A stretch of 64,000 nucleotides of DNA from the NCBI RefSeq assembly GCF_013389665.1, contig NZ_CP058316.1, positions 2,976,001-3,040,000 of the forward strand. Direction: 5' to 3'. The notes beneath the pieces are model-generated. The model was given only the letters and a program-made list of their open reading frames with translations, ran no database searches and was not told the DNA's origin. This document shows positions 1 through 7,358 of this stretch, piece after piece (the stretch's first letter is position 1; each line of letters starts with the position of its first letter). Source of the stretch: Microbacterium oleivorans. GTDB lineage: Bacteria > Actinomycetota > Actinomycetes > Actinomycetales > Microbacteriaceae. The translations under genes and the position numbers were made by a program.

Positions 1-595
1 AGCCCGTCTTGCCGGTCGCGTCGGAGATCTGTTTGGCGTACTCGCGTACCTCTTCCCAGGTCTCGGGCGGGCTGTCGGGATCCAGTCCCGCCTGCTCGAA
101 CAGGTCGCGGTTGTAGACCAGACCGAACGCGTAGCTCTTCTCCGGGATCCCGTAGACCGCGCCGTCGTCCTCCAGGAACTGCATGACCCGAGGGTTCAGA
201 TCGTCGAAGCTCTCGAGCTCAGCGGCCACATCGGCGATGTCGGCCACCTGGCCGCGCTCGATGAGCGCGGGCGGCTCGGTGAGCGGAACGCGCAGCAGGG
301 TCGGTGCGCTGCCCCCGGCCAGACGCGTCGTGAAGGTCTTGGCGTCCCAGGGCACATCCGAGGCCTCGATCGTGATGTTCGGGTTGGCCTCCTCGAACGC
401 CGCAACCTGACGCTCGAAGAGCTCGACGGCCGCGGTGTTGGTCGCGGCAGGCTTACCCATGATGCTGATGGTGACCTCCTCGTCGCCGCTGCCGCTGCTC
501 TCGGGTGCGTCCCCGCTGCTGCTGCAGGCGGCGACACCGGCGAGCACAGGGACCACGGCGAGGGCCGCGAGGGCGCGTCGGGTGCGCTGATGCAT
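1..595 (-). CDS. Sugar ABC transporter substrate-binding lipoprotein (3' end outside window)
   Basis: Extracellular binding protein of a carbohydrate ABC importer, anchored to the outer face of the membrane. The N-terminus has a short basic start, a hydrophobic stretch and a lipobox ending AGVAAC near residue 24, followed by a Ser/Gly/Glu linker. The visible 198 residues then read like a type 1 extracellular solute-binding protein (EVTISIMG..., ...YGIPEKSYAFGLVYNRDLFEQAGL). The ATG is chosen because GGAGG lies just upstream and the signal peptide begins there. The rest of the gene and any permeases lie beyond the left edge. Ligand unknown; a sugar or oligosaccharide is inferred from family and neighbours. 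Confidence 0.85.
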   Translation of the reverse strand, partial: MHQRTRRALAALAVVPVLAGVAACSSSGDAPESSGSGDEEVTISIMGKPAATNTAAVELFERQVAAFEEANPNITIEASDVPWDAKTFTTRLAGGSAPTLLRVPLTEPPALIERGQVADIADVAAELESFDDLNPRVMQFLEDDGAVYGIPEKSYAFGLVYNRDLFEQAGLDPDSPPETWEEVREYAKQISDATGKTG

Positions 596-694
596 GATTC
601 CTCCGTTCGGTTGCGACCGCCGTCGGCGGTCACGTGAGTAGCCGACGGTGGTGAGGACCGGAACCCCGGGCGCACTCCGTCGTGTGCTGCGCCC

Positions 695-723
695 AGTATG
701 AGGACGCGAGGCACAGAATGCAA
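695..723 (-). promoter_or_regulatory. Putative promoter of the binding-protein gene
   Basis: On the minus strand TTGCAT (718-723) and CATACT (695-700) are separated by 17 bases, a good match to a sigma-70-type promoter. The -35 hexamer lies inside the 716-734 palindrome, so a protein bound there would block the promoter. Predicted by eye only. Confidence 0.45.
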
Positions 724-734
724 GAAATGCATTC
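716..734. promoter_or_regulatory. Operator-like palindrome between divergent genes
   Basis: GAATGC and GCATTC form a perfect 6-bp inverted repeat around a 7-base spacer. It overlaps the predicted -35 of the binding-protein gene and lies 63 bp before the dehydrogenase start, so one regulator could control both directions. The protein that binds it is not known. Confidence 0.4.
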
Positions 735-796
735 AAGTTCGAAACCAAATATTTAAATCTTGTGAAGAACCCCCGCGATGTGGTTCTCTCGTCCGC

Positions 797-1837
797 ATGG
801 CCGCATCCGACAGCGACGACACCGACGAGCGCTCGCCGTCGGCCCTGCTTCTCATGGGCGCTCGCGCTTTCTCCGATCTCTTCGACGACGCCCGCCTGCG
901 GCGGCTGCGTCAGCTCGTCCATCTCGTCGACCCGATCCGCGTCGACGATCTCGCCACCGATCGGGCTAGGTCGCGCCTCGCCGCCGCCGAGTACCTCCTG
1001 ACCGGCTGGGGTGGACCAGCCCTCGACGCCGAGGTCCTGGCGGCGGCCCCGCGCCTGCGCGGTGTCGTCCATACGGGCGGATCGGTCAAGCATCTCGTCT
1101 CGCCCGAACTCTGGGAGCGCGGGATCGTCGTCACCAGCGCGGCCGACGCCAACGCGATCCCCGTCGCGGAGTTCACGCTGGCGATGATCCTCCTGGAGGC
1201 CAAACGTGCTCCGAGCTACATCGAGGGATACGACCGATCGCGCGAGGTCGCGGGCGCCTGGCGCGATGCGATCCCACCCGCCGTGACCTTCGGCGGCACG
1301 GTAGGCATCGTCGGGCTGTCGCGCGTGGGCCGGCGGGTCGCCGAACTGCTGCGCCCCTTCGACCTCGAGGTGCTGGTCGCGGATCCGCACATCGACCGAG
1401 CCGTCGCGGCATCCGTCGGGGCGCGGCTCACCGTCCTGGACGATCTGATGAGCGCCAGTGACGTCGTCACGATCCACGCTCCGGAGCTGCCCGAGACCCG
1501 ACACCTGATCGACGCGCGCCGACTCGGGATGCTGCGCCCCGGCGCGGTGCTCATCAACACCGCGCGCGGCTCGCTCATCGACACCGACGCGCTCGTCGCG
1601 CGCTGTCGCGCCGGCCTCATGCGAGCCGTCCTGGACGTGACCGATCCCGAGCCGCTGCCCGCCGAGTCGCCGCTGTTCGACACTCCGGGGATCGTCTTGA
1701 GCCCGCACATCGCAGGAGCCATGCACGCCGAGACCCTGCGTCTGGCCGATTCGGCGCTCGACGACCTCGAGGCTCTCGTCACCGGTCGGGTGCCCCGCCA
1801 TCGCGTCGACGTCGCGTCGCTGAGCGTCATCGCCTGA
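797..1837 (+). CDS. D-isomer-specific 2-hydroxyacid dehydrogenase
   Basis: NAD(P)-dependent dehydrogenase of the D-2-hydroxyacid family, 346 residues, the usual length. The catalytic pattern is present: Arg in NTARGSLID, Glu in the DPEPLPAESPLF segment and His in SPHIAGAMH. The nucleotide-binding turn is GIVGLSRVGRR, a slightly altered GxGxxG. The start chosen is ATG 797 (MAASDSDD); an in-frame ATG at 698 would add 33 residues that look non-coding and run through the AT-rich promoter zone. Divergent from the sugar-binding lipoprotein, so it may act on a sugar-derived hydroxy or keto acid. The exact substrate cannot be read. Confidence 0.85.
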   Translation: MAASDSDDTDERSPSALLLMGARAFSDLFDDARLRRLRQLVHLVDPIRVDDLATDRARSRLAAAEYLLTGWGGPALDAEVLAAAPRLRGVVHTGGSVKHLVSPELWERGIVVTSAADANAIPVAEFTLAMILLEAKRAPSYIEGYDRSREVAGAWRDAIPPAVTFGGTVGIVGLSRVGRRVAELLRPFDLEVLVADPHIDRAVAASVGARLTVLDDLMSASDVVTIHAPELPETRHLIDARRLGMLRPGAVLINTARGSLIDTDALVARCRAGLMRAVLDVTDPEPLPAESPLFDTPGIVLSPHIAGAMHAETLRLADSALDDLEALVTGRVPRHRVDVASLSVIA

Positions 1838-1846
1838 ACCTCGCGG

Positions 1847-1884
1847 GCGCGGGGACGCACCGCCGAAGCGGTCCGCCCCCGCGC
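1847..1884. terminator. Bidirectional hairpin between convergent genes
   Basis: GCGCGGGG (1847-1854) pairs with CCCCGCGC (1877-1884), with further pairing inside. It sits in the 53-bp gap between the convergent dehydrogenase and GH9 genes. Confidence 0.45.
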
Positions 1885-1890
1885 GCTCGG

Positions 1891-4746
1891 TCATCCGACC
1901 ACGACCCCGGCCACCTCGGGGGAGACGACGACGCTGGAGGTCGTGTCCGTCGTGCGGACCTCGTAGCTGTGCACTCCCTTCACCCAGCGTCGGACCACGG
2001 CGTAGAGGACGCCGTCGGTCACATCGGTGTCGGTGGGATCCACCGCCGTCATCCGGTGGATGACCCCGTCGAGCACCAACTCCACCGCGTGCGGCGGCGT
2101 GCCGTCGGCGTCCGTGTAGGTCGCCTGCACGGTGACGTCGGTCCCGTTCGTGAGCGTCCCGGAGGTGTGGGTGATCCCCGACAGCGTCGGCGGCGTGCCG
2201 CTCGCCTGGTTCGTGAAGCTGACCTCGTCGACCAAGAGCTCACCATCGGTGTCCGCTGTCTGCTGCAGCCAGAACACGAGTTTCGCCTTCGTGCGATCGA
2301 GGCCCGGGAAGGCCGCCAGGTCGAACGCGTACGTGTTCCACTGCCCGGACACCGTGATGGGCGCAGTTCCGGTCACGCGGTGATTGGAGTCGGCATCCGA
2401 CACCTCGATGCGAAGCCGCAGGTTCGGTGAGGGGCTGCGCATCGTCACGGTCAGATATCGGTATCCGCCCGCATCCACCGAGTGATGCCACGGCTGGAAC
2501 TTCGCCTGGGACATCGCGGAGGCCGGGTTCTGGAACAGCTTCGCGACCGTACGGCCATCGATGACGGTGTTGGTGGCCGACCCGACGCCGGCATGGTTGT
2601 TGTACCAGTTCACCCACGTGTAGCCCTGCATCCCGAACACGCCGTCTCGTCCGAAGCCGTCGTAGAGGAGCGGGTTGTCCGGGCTCGGAAGCGGCGGAGC
2701 CACCGTGTAATGGGTGGAGGAGTACGAGTGGGCACCGCTGGCCTGGGTGCCGCGGACGTCGACGCGCGCCGTCGTGAAGGGTGCGAGCGCGTCGGTGCTG
2801 ATGGTTCCCGTCGAGACTCCGGCCGCCGCCGTCATGGGTGTCCAGTTCGGGCCGAGCGCATGCTGGCCGAGCGACGTGCCGCTCTGGGCGAAGACGGTCA
2901 CGTCGCCCGTGACATAGTCGCCGATCTGGGGAGAGGTGACATTCAGGGCCGTCGGGGCGGTGCCGGCGGACCAGGCGGCGTCGCCGATCGCGGTCAAGCC
3001 GAAGAGCGTCGAGAACAGCCCCGTCTGAATGCTCACGCTGTACTCGTTGTACCGCCACTGCTGGCCGCTGTCCTGCCAGACCGGCCGGTCGGCGTACCAC
3101 GGGCTCGCGCTACGCGCGTCGAGGGGGTCCTTGGCGTTGGGGCCGCTCACCAGGGCGCCGGGCAGCACCACTCCCGTCCCGGTCTGGCTCTGCGCCTCCT
3201 CGTCGAGCCGGGTGTGCAGGAATCTCACCGAGTCCTCTCCGACACCCGAGACCCAGCTGGTGCCCCATGGGTTGTTGCCGAAGACCCAGTAGAGGCCGCG
3301 CTGGACCGCCTTGAGGGCCCGCTGGTCACCGAACAGCTCGTAGTAGCGCAGCGCGTCGGCGACGTACGAGATGTGCGGCTCGTTGACACCGAAATTCTTG
3401 AACTGGTTCACCACGCCGTACGGGGTGTCGTCCGTGGTCGACAGGAAGTAGTCCAGCTGCTTCTCCAGGTAGCGCTGGATGTCGGTCTTCCCCGTCGCCG
3501 TCGCGGCCGGATACAGCTCCGCCATCGACAGTGGCGCCATGTCCCAGTAGTTCGTGTTCGACAGGATCGAGTACTCGGTCGCAGCGATCGTGGCTTCCGC
3601 CGATGCGCGATACGCGGCGTCGCCGGTCAGCAGGTGCAGCTGGACCTCGGCGAACAGGAGCGAATTTTCGATGCCGCCGCGGGTCGTCGAGTACCCGCCG
3701 AGCGGGTCGGACCGGTGCGCGTCGACGTACTGGTAGAAGGCCACCGCCCCCGCTTCGGCCTCGTCGGCGAACGCCTGCCAGTCGGTCACGTCGGCGGTCG
3801 GGATGCGGCCGTCCGCGATGGCCTTCTCGACGGCCCGTGCGGTCGCGGCCAGTGAGCCCGCTGCTTTGGCCGATCCGCCGACGCCGTATCCGGAGATGCG
3901 ACGATCGTCGCTCGTGCCGACGATCCCGTCGGTGTGCGCGTCCGGATGCTGGAAGCCCCCGCTGCCCTTGACGTCCCAGAAGGCCCCGTCGAAGGCTTCG
4001 AGCATACGCAGCAGGTACTCGCTGCCGAAGCGGGCCTCGTCGACGAGATCGGGGACACCGTTGGCGTCGTTGTCGAAGGCCACCTCGGGGGTGTCGCCGT
4101 AACGAAGGTAGGTGATGGCGATGTTGCCGCCCACCCACTGGTTGCCGCCGTAGGTTCCGTAGTCGCCGGCGTCGTACCATCCCCCGGTCAGGTCGTAGTG
4201 GACGGTGCCGTCCTGCGACGCCGCGTCGTCGAGATGCCCGGCCCCGTGGAAGATCTTCTCCGACGGCGAGATGCTGCTGTAGCCCGCGGGGTAGGCGTCG
4301 CTCGTGGCGACTCCCGAACGCTGCAGACGGTAGAAGGCCGTCATCTCGTCGAGGTAGCCGGACCACACGTTCTCGGCGATCGAGAACCGAGGCGACAGCA
4401 CGCCACCGACCTCCAGCGCGTAGTCGTCGCCGACCGCGGTGAGGGCGCTGAAGTCGACGGCGTACACGCGATCACCCCACACGGTGCCACGGTCGAGGAG
4501 TGTGCAGGAGGGGACTGCCACGCTCCCGCCTTGCAGGATGCGGCACGTCGTCGAGCCGGGAAGGGCGGCGTCGGCGATCACCGAAGCCGCTTTGTGGCCC
4601 GCCGCACTGTACCCGGCCTGGCTGACGGCCACGCGTTCGACGGTGGCCGCGTGCGCAGGCGGAGCAGCGATCACCGCCCCGCCCACCGCGACGGCGGTCG
4701 CCGCGGCAGCCGCCTTCCAGATCAGCATCGCTCGCCTTCGAGTCAT
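1891..4746 (-). CDS. Secreted GH9-family glycoside hydrolase (cellulase-like), multidomain
   Basis: Predicted extracellular beta-glucanase of family GH9, 951 residues. A Sec signal peptide ends near AHA33. A CelD_N-type Ig domain follows (about 36-120), then the (alpha/alpha)6 catalytic domain (about 130-610) with WYDAGD (D192 and D195, the conserved Asp pair), FGNNPWGTSWVSG and NEYS (E568, the expected acid catalyst). After it come an Ig-like linker, a jelly-roll/CBM-like domain (about 693-852) and a terminal Ig-like domain. ATG 4746 is chosen over an upstream ATG (4836) because it has GGAGGAGG before it and opens the signal peptide. Divergent from a sugar-sensing regulator. GH9 enzymes act on cellulose, mixed-linkage glucan or related glucans; which one cannot be told. 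Confidence 0.9.
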   Translation of the reverse strand: MTRRRAMLIWKAAAAATAVAVGGAVIAAPPAHAATVERVAVSQAGYSAAGHKAASVIADAALPGSTTCRILQGGSVAVPSCTLLDRGTVWGDRVYAVDFSALTAVGDDYALEVGGVLSPRFSIAENVWSGYLDEMTAFYRLQRSGVATSDAYPAGYSSISPSEKIFHGAGHLDDAASQDGTVHYDLTGGWYDAGDYGTYGGNQWVGGNIAITYLRYGDTPEVAFDNDANGVPDLVDEARFGSEYLLRMLEAFDGAFWDVKGSGGFQHPDAHTDGIVGTSDDRRISGYGVGGSAKAAGSLAATARAVEKAIADGRIPTADVTDWQAFADEAEAGAVAFYQYVDAHRSDPLGGYSTTRGGIENSLLFAEVQLHLLTGDAAYRASAEATIAATEYSILSNTNYWDMAPLSMAELYPAATATGKTDIQRYLEKQLDYFLSTTDDTPYGVVNQFKNFGVNEPHISYVADALRYYELFGDQRALKAVQRGLYWVFGNNPWGTSWVSGVGEDSVRFLHTRLDEEAQSQTGTGVVLPGALVSGPNAKDPLDARSASPWYADRPVWQDSGQQWRYNEYSVSIQTGLFSTLFGLTAIGDAAWSAGTAPTALNVTSPQIGDYVTGDVTVFAQSGTSLGQHALGPNWTPMTAAAGVSTGTISTDALAPFTTARVDVRGTQASGAHSYSSTHYTVAPPLPSPDNPLLYDGFGRDGVFGMQGYTWVNWYNNHAGVGSATNTVIDGRTVAKLFQNPASAMSQAKFQPWHHSVDAGGYRYLTVTMRSPSPNLRLRIEVSDADSNHRVTGTAPITVSGQWNTYAFDLAAFPGLDRTKAKLVFWLQQTADTDGELLVDEVSFTNQASGTPPTLSGITHTSGTLTNGTDVTVQATYTDADGTPPHAVELVLDGVIHRMTAVDPTDTDVTDGVLYAVVRRWVKGVHSYEVRTTDTTSSVVVSPEVAGVVVG

Positions 4747-4794
4747 GGCTCCTCCTCCGGAGTTCGTCGCAGCTCCATCGCCGCAACGGAAGCC

Positions 4795-4824
4795 AGTATC
4801 GACATGAGCCGAAAGAAATGGCAA
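4795..4824 (-). promoter_or_regulatory. Putative GH9 promoter
   Basis: On the minus strand TTGCCA (4819-4824) and GATACT (4795-4800) are 18 bases apart. The 4827-4846 palindrome abuts the -35 element. The predicted leader is about 40 bases and carries GGAGGAGG before the ATG. Confidence 0.45.
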
Positions 4825-4826
4825 GA

Positions 4827-4846
4827 TTCGTAACAATATTTAAGAA
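4827..4846. promoter_or_regulatory. Operator-like palindrome TTCNTAA-N6-TTANGAA
   Basis: A 20-bp inverted repeat (TTCGTAA, CAATAT, TTAAGAA) in an AT-rich patch between the GH9 gene and its divergent regulator, touching the GH9 -35 box. It is the obvious candidate site for the DeoR/LacI-type protein encoded from 4932. The AATATTTAA core also occurs at 748-756 in the first divergent region. Confidence 0.5.
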
Positions 4847-4931
4847 CTTCGATCAGAGTGGCGTCGTCGTGATCCGACGCGTGCGCCGTTGTTAGGCTGA
4901 GGCCTGTCATTCGCTCTGAAGGGGGACCGCG

Positions 4932-6002
4932 ATGCTCGCCGCCGAACGCCGTGCGCGTATTCTCAGTCGCGCTCAGCAGGACGGGGCGGTGAGCATCACC
5001 GCCCTCGTCGACGATCTGGGCGTCTCTCATGTCACGGTCCGCCGTGACCTCGACTCGCTCGTTGCGGAGCAGATGCTCGACAAGGTCCGCGGGGGCGCTG
5101 TGCTCCGCGCCGATCGGCCGTTGACCGCGCCTGCTCCGATGCCCGTCTTCTCGGGCACGATCGGCGTCGTCATGCCGACGTCCTACTACTACCGCTACGT
5201 CGTGGAGGGCATCGACGATGTCCTGGCGTCCGGCGGCGAGATGAAGCTCGTCATCTCGGAGTACGACCTCGACGAGGAGTACCGCCTCATCGACGAGCTC
5301 GTCGCGAGCGGCATCGATGGCCTCCTGTGGGTGCCGACGGTGTCCGAGCGGCTCGCTCCGCCCGGGTTCCTCAGCATGCTCGAGCGCCTGCCCGTCCCTG
5401 TGGTGTTCATCGAGCGAGAGACCCCCGGCGGGGGTTTCGGTTCGGTGACCTCGGTGCGCTCGGCGCACGAACGCGGGGTCTTCGCCGTCCTGCAGCACCT
5501 GGCCGGGCTCGGTCACCGCCGACTGTTGATGGTGAGCCGCGGCAGTTCGCAGAGCTCGGAGTTCGTGCGCGAAGGGTGGCGCAACGCCCTGCAACGACTC
5601 GATCTGGACCCTGCGAGCAGCATCCTGGGGCCGGACGAACTCGGCGCGGGCCCGCGCTGGGAGCGAGGCGGCAGCGACATCGTGATGGATGCCGTCGAGC
5701 GCACCGGCGCGACGGCGCTGTTCTGCCACGGCGACGAGAACTCGCTGTTCGGTCTGCTCCAGAACGCTCGCTCGCGGAACATCGCCGTGCCCGAGCGGCT
5801 GTCGATCGTCGCCTACGACGACGACGTCTCCGCGCACGCCGATCCGCCGATCTCGGCGGTGGCGCCCGATCGGCGACGGGTGGGAGCGCTCGCGACCCGG
5901 ACGCTGCTCGACCTCATCCGCGAGCCGAGCGCCGAGCCGCCCCTTCATCTCCACGTCGAGCCTCGGCTGATCCTCCGGGCCTCGACCGCACCGCCGGCCT
6001 GA
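4932..6002 (+). CDS. Transcriptional regulator: DeoR-type HTH fused to LacI-type sugar-binding domain
   Basis: DNA-binding regulator of 356 residues with two parts. Residues 1-60 are a DeoR-type winged HTH (ERRARILSRAQQDGAVSITALVDDLGVSHVTVRRDLDSL). From about residue 75 to the end is a periplasmic-binding-protein-like effector domain as in LacI/GalR (IGVVMPTSYYYRYVVEGIDDVL, ASGIDGLLWVP, LGHRRLLMVS, AYDDDVSAHADPPISAV). It would sense a sugar and control transcription. ATG 4932 has GAAGGGGGA upstream, and TAGGCT 36 bases upstream may be its -10. Divergent from the GH9 gene with 185 bp between them, so that gene is the likely target. Confidence 0.85.
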   Translation: MLAAERRARILSRAQQDGAVSITALVDDLGVSHVTVRRDLDSLVAEQMLDKVRGGAVLRADRPLTAPAPMPVFSGTIGVVMPTSYYYRYVVEGIDDVLASGGEMKLVISEYDLDEEYRLIDELVASGIDGLLWVPTVSERLAPPGFLSMLERLPVPVVFIERETPGGGFGSVTSVRSAHERGVFAVLQHLAGLGHRRLLMVSRGSSQSSEFVREGWRNALQRLDLDPASSILGPDELGAGPRWERGGSDIVMDAVERTGATALFCHGDENSLFGLLQNARSRNIAVPERLSIVAYDDDVSAHADPPISAVAPDRRRVGALATRTLLDLIREPSAEPPLHLHVEPRLILRASTAPPA

Positions 6003-6142
6003 CCGGGGACTCCGCGTCCTCGGCTCGCGGGCGTTGAGCAGTTTCCCGGGACCTCCGGTGCGTGCAGCGGGGAGTTTCTTCGTCACGTCATCGTGTCTTT
6101 CCGAAACGGTCTCGAACCGAGAGCAGGACTTGCGCGCCGCGC

Positions 6143-6158
6143 GATAATACGCATTACC
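6143..6158. promoter_or_regulatory. LacI-type operator, copy 1
   Basis: GATAATACGCATTACC, one of three copies of the palindrome whose consensus is GATAATGCGCATTATC, a perfect 16-bp inverted repeat with central CG, the form typical of LacI-family operators. Confidence 0.55.
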
Positions 6159-6241
6159 TGCGCGGCGGTCTGAGCCTAGAACGGTTCGTGACTTGTCCGC
6201 CAGTCCGATCTCCACGGCGAGAAATCGGTCTTGCGGTATCC

Positions 6242-6257
6242 GATCATGCGCATTAGC
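6242..6257. promoter_or_regulatory. LacI-type operator, copy 2
   Basis: GATCATGCGCATTAGC. It begins 99 bp after copy 1 and 32 bp (about three helical turns) before copy 3. Confidence 0.6.
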
Positions 6258-6273
6258 GTGGGCTCCGCATCGT

Positions 6274-6289
6274 GATGATGCGCATTATC
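6274..6289. promoter_or_regulatory. LacI-type operator, copy 3
   Basis: GATGATGCGCATTATC, the copy closest to the perfect palindrome, ending 22 bases before the regulator start codon, where binding would block transcription of the whole operon. Confidence 0.65.
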
Positions 6290-6311
6290 AGCACCACTCG
6301 ACGGAGAGCAC

Positions 6312-7358
6312 ATGACCCGCAGCGACACCGGCCGGATCACGCAGCAGCGCATCGCGCAGCTCGCGGGGGTCAGCCAGTCCACCGTCTCGTTCGTCCTCAA
6401 CGGACGCTCCGATGGCAGCGTCCGCATCCCGCAGGACACGCGAGATCGGATCCTCAAGGTGATCGAGGAGACCGGCTACGTCGCCGATCCGTCAGCGCGT
6501 CGGCTCGCCGGAGCCGACAACCACATCCTCGGCGTCTTCACGTACGAGCCCGCCTTCCCGACCGAGAGCCTCGACTTCTACACACCGCTTCTCGCGGGTA
6601 TCGAGGCGGGTGCCGAGACGGTCGGGTCGGACCTCCTGCTGTTCACCAGCGCTCCGGTGTCGGGGGGTCGCCGCGAGCTTTTCCACGAGCGCAACCGACT
6701 GCGACTGGCGGACGGAGTCCTCCTGCTCGGCGTCGAGATGGATCCGGACGAGCTGGCGCGTCTGGTCGCCGAGAACTTCCGCGTGGTCGCCGTCGGTCGA
6801 CGCGACACCCCCGGCATCCCCTACGTCGGCATCGACTACGCCTCGGCAGCCGGTGAGCTCCTGCGTCGAGCAGGAGGGCTGGGCCATCGAGAGGTGATCT
6901 TCCTGCATCGTTCCAGCCTCGGTGAGTCGGTTCTCGACCGTCGGCGCGGGGTCGTCGACGGCGCGCGCGAGGCGGGACTGGCGCTGACCGACCGCACGAC
7001 CGACGGCACCGACGTCGAAGCCGATTGGACGGCGGTCCGCGAGAGCGGGGCGACCCTGTTGGTCGTCGAGGAGCCGGACCTCGCGGCAGCCCTCCTCGAG
7101 CTCGCTGTTCGCGACGGCGTCTCGGTGCCGTCCGACCTCAGCGTCGTCGCGCTCGGGTCGGCCTCGCGGCCGGGCGCCGACGCCGCCGAACTGACGCGCC
7201 TGCAGCCTCCGCGTGCCGAGCTGGGAGAGCGGGCGGTCGAGTTGCTGGCCCGCATCCTCGCGGACGGCGACGCGGTGCCGGCTGCCGAGCGGCGAGTTCT
7301 CCTGCCCTGTCCCATCCTCGACGGCGAAACCCTGGGCGCTGCGGCGGTGGCTCGATGA
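6312..7358 (+). CDS. LacI-family transcriptional regulator
   Basis: Sugar-responsive regulator of 348 residues. Residues 8-55 form the LacI HTH and hinge (ITQQRIAQLAGVSQSTVSFVLNG..., then VADPSARRLAG); the rest is the periplasmic-binding-like sensor domain. ATG 6312 follows GGAGAGCAC. The gene overlaps the next by four bases (ATGA), so the regulator heads the oxidoreductase-ABC operon and probably controls its own transcription through the three palindromes upstream. Confidence 0.9.
   Translation: MTRSDTGRITQQRIAQLAGVSQSTVSFVLNGRSDGSVRIPQDTRDRILKVIEETGYVADPSARRLAGADNHILGVFTYEPAFPTESLDFYTPLLAGIEAGAETVGSDLLLFTSAPVSGGRRELFHERNRLRLADGVLLLGVEMDPDELARLVAENFRVVAVGRRDTPGIPYVGIDYASAAGELLRRAGGLGHREVIFLHRSSLGESVLDRRRGVVDGAREAGLALTDRTTDGTDVEADWTAVRESGATLLVVEEPDLAAALLELAVRDGVSVPSDLSVVALGSASRPGADAAELTRLQPPRAELGERAVELLARILADGDAVPAAERRVLLPCPILDGETLGAAAVAR

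Larger units (their letters stand above)
6003..6311. other. 309-bp intergenic control region
   Basis: No gene found. The region is relatively AT-rich in its second half and holds three copies of a GATNATGCGCATTANC-like palindrome (6143, 6242, 6274), described separately, ahead of the lacI-family gene. Confidence 0.6.

Noticed and set aside
698..796. Upstream extension of the 2-hydroxyacid dehydrogenase to ATG 698
   Set aside because: It would translate the AT-rich operator/promoter zone and adds residues with no family match.
2482..3855. Long open frame opposite the GH9 gene (457 codons)
   Set aside because: Arg/Val/Gly-rich antisense shadow typical of GC-rich DNA; the GH9 reading has signal peptide, motifs and a ribosome site.
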